A stretch of 64,000 bases of DNA, taken from Saprospiraceae bacterium (GTDB lineage: Bacteria > Bacteroidota > Bacteroidia > Chitinophagales > Saprospiraceae). The stretch spans positions 558,001 through 622,000 of the forward strand of contig JADJNW010000003.1 of assembly GCA_016714085.1 (NCBI GenBank), given 5' to 3'. Shown here one piece after another: positions 56,859 through 64,000 of the stretch. The notes beneath the pieces are model-generated. The model was not told the DNA's origin. It did no database searches and worked only from the letters and a program-made list of their open reading frames with translations. The translations under genes were made by a program, and so were the position numbers. How positions within the stretch are numbered: the stretch's first letter is position 1; each line of letters begins with the position of its first letter.

Positions 56859-59111
56859 TTATCCCAACACCTGTTGTTGTTCCAGAAAAGGCTGATTGTA
56901 GTAACGCTTGCCCGTCGTCTTATACAAAGCATTGGCGACTGCTCCAAAAATCGGAGGGAATGTCGGTTCACCCATGCCTGTAGGATCTATGTCGTTTTGT
57001 ACAAAATGCACATCAATTGCTTTGGGTGCTTCACCCATGCGAATCATGCGGTAGGTATTAAAATTGCTTTTTTCTGGCACACCGTTTTTGAAGGTCATCA
57101 CACCGTACAAAGCATTGCCGATGCCATCGACAATAGCCCCTTCCGCAAGGTTAGTGGCTGCATCAGGATTGACTACAATTCCACAATCAACTGCACAATA
57201 GACTTTTTGTATAATTGGCTTCCCACCTTCCAGCACTATGTCCAGCACATTTGCTGCGTAGGAATTGTGGCAAAAATACGCGGAAACGCCCCGGTGTACA
57301 TTAGCTTGTTCCTGTCCCCAGCCCGATTTCTCCCGAACCAGTTCCAGCACACCAGCATAGCGGGCAGCGTCATAATCATTTTCTTCACCAACTGGATTTG
57401 TTTTGGCTCGTTCCAACAATTCCAGCCGAAACTCGAAAGGATCTTTTCCGGCTGCTTCCGCTACTTCATCCAGGAACGACTGTTCAGCCGCTGCAATAAA
57501 ATTGGAACGTGGCGCTCTAAATGACCCAATCGTAATGTTGGATTCGATAGACCAATCCTCAGCTAGATAGTTATCTACCGCCCCAGCCGGAAACCGGTCA
57601 GGATACAGCGGGCTTTCTGGAATACCGCCAGCCTTCACATGGAAAGCAATAAGATTCTTATTTTTATCAAGTGCAGCACGGTAGGTGGCATGATAAGTCG
57701 GGCGATAAATGCCGGATGTCATATCATCTTCACGAGTATAGATGAGCTTAATCGGTACATTCATTTTTTGGGAAATGAGTGCTGCCTCTACTAACCAGTG
57801 GGCATAGGAACGTCGTCCATAACCTCCCCCTAGGCGCGTCAACTGGATATCTATATTTTCAACTGGTATTCCGAGTCGAGCCGATAACGCCTGTTCCGTC
57901 AGTTCAGGTTTTTGAAGTGGTCCGGCAAGTTCCGCTTTCCCATTCTTTACATCTGCAAAGAAATTCATTGGCTCCATGCAATTATGAGCGAGAAATGGAG
58001 CGGTATAGGTTCGTTCGATGATCGTTGTTGCATTCTTGAAAGCCGCTTCAGGGTCACCATCTTTGCGAACTACTCTTCCTTGTTTGGAAGCCATTTCAGT
58101 CATTTTAGCCATATGGTCGGCTGTACTCTCCACCCCAGCAGGAATGCTAAGCGTTTGCTTTGATCCTCCAAAGAAGGTTCTTTCCTCCGTATATGCTTCA
58201 AAAGGCTCCCATTGTACGTTTAGCGCTTTCTTAGCATTCATGACTTCCCAGGTGGAATTACCCACAATTGCAACTACCTCAAGAAAAGTACACGTATCAA
58301 AATGTTGCCTTTCAAAATCATCATTTAACACCTTAATTGTAAAAACATCCCGAATCCCTGGCATCGCCCTGGCAGCCGAAGCATCTACTGATTTCAATTT
58401 CATTCCAAAAGCGGGAGAATGGGCAATCATGGCAATCAACATTCCTTCTCGATGCTGGTCTATTCCGAATAGAGGCTGCCCAGTTATAATTTTTTTACCA
58501 TCTACATTTTTTCGAGACGTGCCAATAATTTTAAAGTCTTTTACATTCTTTAGCTGCACTTCTTTCGGTACAGGTATTTTGGCAGCTGCGGAAGCCATTT
58601 CTCCATAGCCTGCTTTATTTCGACTTCTTTTATGATACAATACTCCTGCTTCTGTCGTTATTTCTTCAACAGGAACTGCCCATGTCTGTGCTGCAGCTTC
58701 CCGGAGCATATACCTTGCCGAAGCACCTGCCATTCTGAGGCTCTGCCAACCTTGTCGAATAGCTTGGCTTCCGCCAATAAACTGACGGGAATATAATGCA
58801 GTATTCAAAGGAGCCTGCTCTACTATGACGTTTTTCCAATCTACATCCAATTCTTCCGCCACAATCATAGGCATGGAGGTTTTCACATTCTGTCCGCCTT
58901 CCGGATTTGGGGAGAAGATGGTGACGACGCCGTTTTCGCCAATTTTCAAAAAGCCGTTAATGTCAAACCATTCCTCCGGCATGGTCAGCAACTCTTCCGG
59001 TTTGGACGTGCAGGAAGCCAACCAGCTGAAGCCGAGCATCATACCACCTCCTGCGAGGGCTGTAGTTTTCAAAAAAGAACGCCTGCCGTATGATGTTTTG
59101 ACGATAGTCAT
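56859..59111 (-). CDS. Molybdopterin-binding large subunit of an isoquinoline-1-oxidoreductase-type hydroxylase (copy 2)
   Basis: The 750-residue paralogue of the downstream gene shares the Tat signal (GRRSFLKTTALAGGGMMLG), GNSTWEVMNAKKAL, RLGGGYGRRSYAHWLVEAAL, GSFRAPRSNFIAAAEQ and GMGEPTFPPIFGAVANAL. The two genes are 25 bases apart, so they arose by tandem duplication and are co-transcribed. The glutamate and cofactor residues are intact in both, so either could be active. They may form alternative enzymes with the single iron-sulfur subunit, or a mixed complex. Confidence 0.93.
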   Translation of the reverse strand: MTIVKTSYGRRSFLKTTALAGGGMMLGFSWLASCTSKPEELLTMPEEWFDINGFLKIGENGVVTIFSPNPEGGQNVKTSMPMIVAEELDVDWKNVIVEQAPLNTALYSRQFIGGSQAIRQGWQSLRMAGASARYMLREAAAQTWAVPVEEITTEAGVLYHKRSRNKAGYGEMASAAAKIPVPKEVQLKNVKDFKIIGTSRKNVDGKKIITGQPLFGIDQHREGMLIAMIAHSPAFGMKLKSVDASAARAMPGIRDVFTIKVLNDDFERQHFDTCTFLEVVAIVGNSTWEVMNAKKALNVQWEPFEAYTEERTFFGGSKQTLSIPAGVESTADHMAKMTEMASKQGRVVRKDGDPEAAFKNATTIIERTYTAPFLAHNCMEPMNFFADVKNGKAELAGPLQKPELTEQALSARLGIPVENIDIQLTRLGGGYGRRSYAHWLVEAALISQKMNVPIKLIYTREDDMTSGIYRPTYHATYRAALDKNKNLIAFHVKAGGIPESPLYPDRFPAGAVDNYLAEDWSIESNITIGSFRAPRSNFIAAAEQSFLDEVAEAAGKDPFEFRLELLERAKTNPVGEENDYDAARYAGVLELVREKSGWGQEQANVHRGVSAYFCHNSYAANVLDIVLEGGKPIIQKVYCAVDCGIVVNPDAATNLAEGAIVDGIGNALYGVMTFKNGVPEKSNFNTYRMIRMGEAPKAIDVHFVQNDIDPTGMGEPTFPPIFGAVANALYKTTGKRYYNQPFLEQQQVLG

Positions 59112-59203
59112 TTTTTAGTTTTTGTAAATTAAGAAATTACGAAACTGGGAAATTGAAAACCGCTGAAAAGTTTCTTAATTTCTCAATCACTTAATTTCAA
59201 AGC

Positions 59204-59662
59204 TCAACCATTTGCCGCAGCAGTCTTAATCGCCGCCTTGATACGTATATAAGTACCACAGCGACAGATATTTCCATTCATCGCTGCTTCAATTTCTTCA
59301 TCCCCGGGATTGGGATTCGCTTTCAATAATGCAGCAGCGTTCATGATTTGCCCGGATTGACAGTAGCCGCACTGTGGCACATCGTGTTCGAGCCAAGCCT
59401 TTTGCAAGGGATGATCGCCGTCTTCGGAAAGCCCCTCAATAGTCGTAATTTCTTGATTGCCTACTTGTGACACTGGCAGCATGCAAGAACGCATGGCGAT
59501 GTCGCCAAGATTAATGGTACAAGCGCCGCACATAGCGATGCCGCAGCCGTACTTAGTACCAACAAGATTAAGGTGATCCCGGAGTACCCAAAGCATAGGT
59601 GTAGAAGGATCAACGTCCACTTGCTGTTTTTTACCGTTGATATTCAAGTTGAAGATTGCCAT
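59204..59662 (-). CDS. 2Fe-2S small subunit of the molybdenum hydroxylase
   Basis: The 152-residue IorA/CoxS-type protein carries two iron-sulfur clusters that pass electrons from the molybdenum site. The plant-ferredoxin-like cluster has GCGIAMCGACTINL plus RSCMLPV, and the second, helical cluster has QCGYCQSGQIMNAA and NICRCGTYIRIK. It is the first gene of the operon with the two large subunits, 92 bases upstream of copy 2. It has no signal peptide and probably travels with the Tat-exported subunit. Confidence 0.95.
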   Translation of the reverse strand: MAIFNLNINGKKQQVDVDPSTPMLWVLRDHLNLVGTKYGCGIAMCGACTINLGDIAMRSCMLPVSQVGNQEITTIEGLSEDGDHPLQKAWLEHDVPQCGYCQSGQIMNAAALLKANPNPGDEEIEAAMNGNICRCGTYIRIKAAIKTAAANG

Positions 59663-59830
59663 AATATTATGATATATGAAGAAAATTAGATGTTTCTAAA
59701 ATTTCAAAGCTGAGGCATAATACAAAAAACAATGATTTTTTGACAAACAATTATAAAAATCAAATAGAAACTTACGAAAATCAAATATTTTCAGGCTATT
59801 TGCATCTTTACAAATTTATTATTTTGAATT

Positions 59831-60385
59831 TTATTTTCGACTTTCAAGTACGCGATTTAATATTTCCAATCCGATATCAGCTTCCTGCTTTCCGATCGTT
59901 ATTTCAATGACCGATAACAAGGCTCTCAACTGCGCCGCTGTCATACCCAAATTCAATCCAATATTCAGATGCCCCTGTAGCATCGGTTCAACGCCTTTTA
60001 AACTTGCAAGTGCAGCAATGGTAACAATTTCCCTATCCAAATAAGGGAGTACATCCCGCCCAAAAATATCAGCGAATAAATGCTCTTTCAGAAATACATC
60101 AATCTCAGGACTATGCCAGCCCGCCTAGAGGAGTGTTGTGGGTGGCCCTTTTTCCGCAGGGAGGCTCCCATTTGTCCAGACCGAGTTCCTCGTTTCCAGC
60201 ACGCATAATGTTTTACCCCGGAACCACACGCATACAGATGTACCAGCACTTCCTTGATTTCATTGACGGTAAGCCCTGCATTCAGTCCCTCGTTCAGCTT
60301 TTTTTAATTGTCATCCCTTTGCGTAAAGATGAATGGTGCTGATGGCGCTTTCAATCAGGGAGTTTGTTTTCTTCTCAAACCCATT
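59831..60385 (-). pseudogene. Decayed carboxymuconolactone-decarboxylase-family gene
   Basis: The C-terminal part is open from 60127 down to 59831 and reads HSPEIDVFLKEHLFADIFG, DREIVTIAALASLKG, then GHLNIGLNLGMTAAQL, a normal second half of a two-domain CMD/AhpD-like protein. Upstream a TAG interrupts it. Beyond that, scrambled pieces of the first half are still visible in other frames (SAISTIHLYAKG, LNEGLNAGLTVNEIKEVL). The gene is therefore broken by a stop and several frameshifts. Confidence 0.7.
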
Positions 60386-60389
60386 TGAG

Positions 60390-60660
60390 CCTCTCTGCCG
60401 AGGCATGCACTCGCGCCGCCGTTCCCCGGGGACCCCCTCGCCCTTTCGTAGATTTGCTGCTCCTTTTCTTGATTAGCCCGGTCGCCGGTGTGGCCGCGGG
60501 CGTTCAAAATCACTCCATGGAGGCGGCACGAGTGGTTTACCCACCCGGAAATTACCCCCTTTATTTTGTCGCCATTGGAAATATAGCATCGAGCATATTG
60601 GGTGGAGTTTGTGCGGTTGAATTTAAACTATATAAGGTCAGAAGTAGGCATATTAAAATT
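60390..60660. other. GC-rich stretch without recognisable genes
   Basis: Around 60400-60545 the sequence is much richer in G and C than its surroundings (CCCCGGGGACCCCC, GCCGCGGGCG). A plus-strand frame of 103 residues at 60364-60675 includes a hydrophobic segment but is unlike any family I know. It may be foreign DNA or poor consensus. Confidence 0.4.
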
Positions 60661-60686
60661 CGTATCATGATTTAGGTTTTATTATA

Positions 60687-61640
60687 TCAATCCAATCCTT
60701 TCTTCTTCAAAAAAGCAGAGAGGTGATTCGCAATTTCGAGGTTATTTAAATCAGACATCGGAAAATGGGTATTGCCTTTAACTGGAAGATGAATTAACGT
60801 AACATCGCCACCATGTTTATTTACTACATCTCTCCACAACTTAGCCATAGCAAGCGCAGCACGCCACTGCTCCTGCCCAGGGTTTTGTGTTGGCTCGCTA
60901 GGAATATAGTCGCCGTAATAAATGATAACTGGAATTTTTGTCAAACGCATAAATTCAGATATAGGAACACTCCTGGCACTCAGCGTACCCCCAAGATAGG
61001 GTATGGATTCGGGTACTTCCCCGCGAATGAGTAACCAAAATGCCTTGCCCAATTTTGTTGAATAATGCAGATACCGCATCCACATTTACTGCTATGTCTA
61101 AAGGACCTGTGTCTGGCGTTATTTGTCGGAAAAATTGATCTAATGCTTTGGGGTCTTTGGAAAATTGTACGTTCGGATAAATTGACCCTATACCAAGTCT
61201 AAAAATACCAAACCAGAGCTGATCATCCGGTGCTGCTGCAATGGTAATTGGTTTTGTACTGCGCCCAGCTTCACCTCGTCGTGGCTGGTCAATCAAATAA
61301 ACAGGAAAGCGACGACGTAAGAAAATGCTTTGAACCTTCTCTGCTATCGGGCGTAGTTTGCCAGGTTTTCATGGACTGACCATATCCATGCCAAAACACC
61401 AATGGAAGTTTCGCATTTCGGGCTTTAGAATACAAAGCATGGTCACCATGCAGGTCTGCCTTCAAGTTGGCGGGATTATGCGCGGGTCGGTACCGGAGCA
61501 GTAATCACCGTGCCACCCACTGCGAAGCTGCCTTGTTCTTGAATGACCAATTTTCCATCGTTAGTATTTTCTTTTGTGGATGCACACGCGTAAAGAACTG
61601 CCAGCATAAGTATGCTCAATGGACTTTTTACTTTATACAT
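60687..61640 (-). pseudogene. Lipoprotein alpha/beta-hydrolase gene with several frameshifts
   Basis: The start at 61640 encodes a lipoprotein leader (SILMLAVLYACAS), then VIQEQGSFAVGGTVITAP before the frame is lost. Other frames continue with LPLVFWHGYGQSMKTWQTTP, YLIDQPRRGEAGRS, QLWFGIFRLG, QGILVTHSRG (nucleophile elbow, one residue off), EFMRLTKIPVIIYYGD and GNTHFPMSDLNNLEIANHL (catalytic His region). All parts of a roughly 315-residue hydrolase are present in order, but at least three frame changes are needed. Confidence 0.72.
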
Positions 61641-61696
61641 AAATAATTTTTGAGTGATGACCTCCGGTTGGCGGCTACTTATAACTATTTAGATGC

Positions 61697-62314
61697 TTAT
61701 TTAATTACTTTTATTTTTTGTAACCATTTCTTTATTTCTGCTTGTGCCTGTATTTCTCTTTCGCCTTCCATTACAAAATATATTCCATCTCTTTCCACGC
61801 CGCCTTTGATTGAAAAACCTTCCAAAATTGTGCTGTTGGGACATAATTTTTTTACGGTTTCGATGCTGCTTCCAATTCCATACCCTGCATTTGTATTGAA
61901 AGGAATCACCGTTTTTCTATTCAAATCATATTGATTTAGAAAGCTTTTCATAGGAGGAGGCAACTGCATTCCCCAAGTGGGAAAGCCTACAAAAACAATA
62001 TCATAGTTTTGAATGCTATCAATTTTTGTTTTTAAAGGTGGGAGGAAGCCCGTTTCATTTTCTCGCGCAACCTGTTGTACCGTAGCTTGATAATCCTCTG
62101 GATAAGGGTTTTGTAATTCCAATGCGACCAATGTTCCTCCCACATTTTTGTGAATGATTTCCGCTATTGCTTTGGTATTATTTGTTCGGGACAAATACAC
62201 AATTAGTACCTTGTCTGTATCTACACTAGCTTCCACATTAGCATTACTATCCTTCACCTGGGAGGAAGAACAAGCTGAAATCAACAGAAAAGATACCAAC
62301 AGCAGATGCATCAT
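61697..62314 (-). CDS. Flavodoxin-like lipoprotein
   Basis: The 205-residue protein has a signal peptide and lipobox (LLISACSSS), then a flavodoxin fold. It starts VLIVYLSRTNNTKAIAEII, the phosphate-binding loop for FMN, and continues with DIVFVGFPTWGMQLPPPM and IPFNTNAGYGIGSS. Such flavodoxins occur beside the hydrolase, CMD and DUF4440-like genes found here and may support reductive chemistry in the periplasm. This is the only intact gene between 59.8 kb and the window end. The second Met may be the start. Confidence 0.88.
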   Translation of the reverse strand: MMHLLLVSFLLISACSSSQVKDSNANVEASVDTDKVLIVYLSRTNNTKAIAEIIHKNVGGTLVALELQNPYPEDYQATVQQVARENETGFLPPLKTKIDSIQNYDIVFVGFPTWGMQLPPPMKSFLNQYDLNRKTVIPFNTNAGYGIGSSIETVKKLCPNSTILEGFSIKGGVERDGIYFVMEGEREIQAQAEIKKWLQKIKVIK

Positions 62315-62347
62315 AGAATAGTTATTTTCATTAATTTTTATTTAAGT

Positions 62348-62800
62348 CTAATGTTTAATCTCATGGGTGTCCCGCACACTGCTAAAGGTCAGGGCTAACA
62401 ATTTCCAATCCTTTTTTTGTTTTTTATAAACTTCGGTCACCGTAAATTCAGTTACTACGTCACTGCCCCGAACCTCCGCCGTCAGCGTGATACGATTCCA
62501 AACGATAGCGGTTTTATCCACAATTTCCACCGCCGTATCCTTTACATCCGCTTTTTTGTACCAAATGCTCCCGCTTTTTATAATTTCAAGTTACTCATCC
62601 TTTTTCCAGGTTGCGCTCATATGAACAAATTTTGACTCGTCGTGGAAGAGTGGCTCTAGCTTGTCCACGTTTTTATCTGCCATCCATTGCCATTTTTCTT
62701 TGGATAAATTGATGAGTTCTTGCTCTGTTTTAGAATTTTGTGCGAAGGACCATTGCGCACTTATGATTACTAAAAATAGTCCGAGAATTGGTGCTTTCAT
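62348..62800 (-). CDS. NTF2/DUF4440-like secreted protein with in-frame stop
   Basis: The product would have 150 residues with a signal peptide ending at SFAQ, and a SnoaL/DUF4440 fold (EKWQWMADKNVDKLEPLFHD, FVHMSATWKK, KSGSIWYKKADV, VTEVYKKQKKDWKLLALTF). An ochre codon at 62591-62593 splits it as KKDE-stop-LEIIKSG with no frame change. A CAA-to-TAA change would explain it, since related proteins have Gln or another residue there. It is a nonsense allele or a base error. Confidence 0.72.
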
Positions 62801-62864
62801 ACCGTCATTTATTTTACAGGTTTAAAAAACATGGTTTAGAATGTAGTTATTAGTTGTTTTTACT

Positions 62865-63300
62865 GCCCTGGCTAGCCTTGAGAAAGAGAGGGCCCATTCC
62901 ATTTACCGTTTTTTTGATACCTAGTCACCAAAGGGTTGACGATTCTTTCCGCCGACTACGGCTTCAAGTCAATGTCTTCAACAGAATGGCAGTGTTGCCA
63001 ATTACTTTACAGACGGAATGGAGTTAGCTGTCTTGTCCAGATCTTCCGGTTTTAATTACCTCTTTTCCCGGCTCTTATCCCAGCTTCCGCCCATGTGCAC
63101 AAACATAGATTTTTCATGGAAGAGGGTAGCCAGGGTAGCCACATTCTTATCTGCCATCCATTGCCACTTTTCTTTGGAGAGATTGATGATTTCCTGTTCT
63201 ACGTCTTTATTACTCGTCGTAGCAGCGCTTACGTTTTTGAGGTGAGCAGACCCCTCACTACGAAGAAAAATAGTCCGAAATTTAATAATTCAGGTTTTTA
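62865..63300 (-). pseudogene. Decayed paralogue of the NTF2/DUF4440-like gene
   Basis: The sequence reads VEQEIINLSKEKWQWMADKN, then LFHEKSMFVHMGGSWDK, before stops and frameshifts; later pieces include EAVVGGKNRQPFGD and KWNGPSLSQG-like fragments. It is about 70% identical to its neighbour in the readable part. At least four lesions are present, so this copy is not functional as given. Confidence 0.6.
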
Positions 63301-63516
63301 AAACACATGGGTAATGTAAAAGTTACAACTCCTTTCAGGTTCAAATGTGAGCTCCTAGGAGACTTTTTTTGAGGTAGTTTCCCAGTGTGGCTTTCGGTCT
63401 TAAGGTTGGTTTACCATGGTTGGTGGGGGGGTTCTGTCAGGTGCTAGCAACGCCGTAAGGGCTTTGAGCCGCTTATCCTGAATTGTTGAAATTTGTGAAT
63501 TCAAACATTGCGGCCT

Positions 63517-63934
63517 TCACGCAGGTAAGCCCAGTTGTGCCGCCCTTTGTATTGAGCAAGAAAGCCAAGGGTTTGCCGGTTTGTCAACAGAACGGGGTGT
63601 ACCTCCACTGCCACCTTGGTAGGCTGCATCGGCAGTAATGGTTATATAGCCTTGCTCTGCCAAACGTTGTGACCGGCTACTGTCTTTTACGCGTTGGGAT
63701 GCGCTAAACATTGCCGGATTTTTGGGCACGTTATAATTAGGTGGTGTATAAACGTTTGCAGCTATTGTAAATCTTTACCTTATACTACGGATGAATGTTC
63801 ACCTTACCTTTTACATTTTCGGTAATTGCTCCCTCATAGACCAAAGTGTAAGGATTTTGTTGATTTGTCTTTTGAGCACTTGCAATATTTATAACTGTTG
63901 ACATTACTAATGCCATTGATGTTATTTTTTTCAT
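63517..63934 (-). pseudogene. Broken dienelactone-hydrolase-like gene
   Basis: A start at 63934 gives a signal peptide (MKKITSMALVMSTVINIASA) and NPYTLVYEGAITENVKGKV. The frame is then lost, but AANVYTPPNYNVPKNPAMFS, LAEQGYITITADAAYQGGSG and PRSVDKPAN continue in another frame. These match the N-terminal third of a secreted alpha/beta-hydrolase. After VDKPAN the similarity ends and the remaining 200 bases to about 63310 are unrecognisable, so the catalytic centre is missing. The last 66 bases of the window hold no gene. Confidence 0.6.
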
Positions 63935-64000
63935 CTTTTTAAGATTAAAAGTTAGTCTTCAATTTTTGAGTAACCAGCTATTTTACCCTATCCGAATCAC

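Noticed and set aside
55006..58608. Several plus-strand frames of 60-220 residues across the molybdenum hydroxylase genes
   Set aside because: They are antisense shadows of two conserved large subunits; similar shadows occur at matching places in both copies.

Overview
The window comes from a Bacteroidota genome, probably near the Saprospiria, Chitinophagia or Cytophagia. The evidence is a SusC/SusD pair, a TonB receptor with an STN domain and DUF4249 lipoproteins, a type IX secretion sorting domain, TAnnTTTG-type -7 promoter elements, and moderately AT-rich DNA. No rRNA, tRNA, CRISPR array or intact transposase was seen.

Layout. 0.2-8.0 kb: an arabinoside-utilisation locus with SusD, SusC (frameshifted), a NUDIX-winged-helix regulator of AraR type and a secreted GH51 arabinofuranosidase. 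A 19-bp palindrome, AAGTGT-N7-ACACTT, lies upstream of both the susC side and the arabinofuranosidase and looks like the regulator's operator. 8.4-9.6 kb: XdhC. 9.7-16.2 kb: an envelope operon of STN-TonB receptor, two DUF4249 lipoproteins and an MG2/plug-like protein. 16.4-25 kb: an Asp-box (sortilin-like) secreted protein, a GH73 glucosaminidase, an unknown protein, CorA, a zinc peptidase and a LolC/E-like permease. 25.3-37.2 kb: housekeeping and mixed genes (tyrS, PhzF-like, SET domain, hydrolase, NTF2-like, L,D-transpeptidase, RlmI-like methyltransferase, four-helix-bundle protein, VWA protein, unusual Clp-type AAA+ ATPase, DUF819 membrane protein). 37.3-44.2 kb: sugar and lipopolysaccharide genes (galK, rfbB, UDP-glucuronate decarboxylase, beta-barrel protein, waaA, heptose kinase). 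44.3-46.2 kb: a T9SS cargo protein. 46.6-54.5 kb: accessory genes (SDR, two AraC regulators, RibD/DHFR-like reductase, MpaB/DUF2236-like protein) interleaved with two 21-bp minisatellites, a suspect homopolymer tract and decayed genes. 54.6-59.7 kb: an isoquinoline-oxidoreductase-type molybdenum hydroxylase with two tandem large subunits and one 2Fe-2S subunit. 59.8-64 kb: a run of degraded small-enzyme genes around one intact flavodoxin.

Two features matter to anyone using this sequence. First, at least eight genes in the first 54 kb are split by a one-base change, nearly always in a short homopolymer; this fits consensus errors better than real gene loss, so these genes are given here as single loci. 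Second, short tandem repeats repeatedly sit at or just after stop codons: TGATATTG octamers at three genes and 21-bp units after two others. The best candidates for undescribed biology are the shared operator palindrome, the stop-codon-linked repeats, a hairpin-rich intergenic stretch near 38.7 kb that may be a small RNA, and the Clp-like ATPase with an unrecognised N-terminal domain. No clear new multigene defence or mobile system was found.
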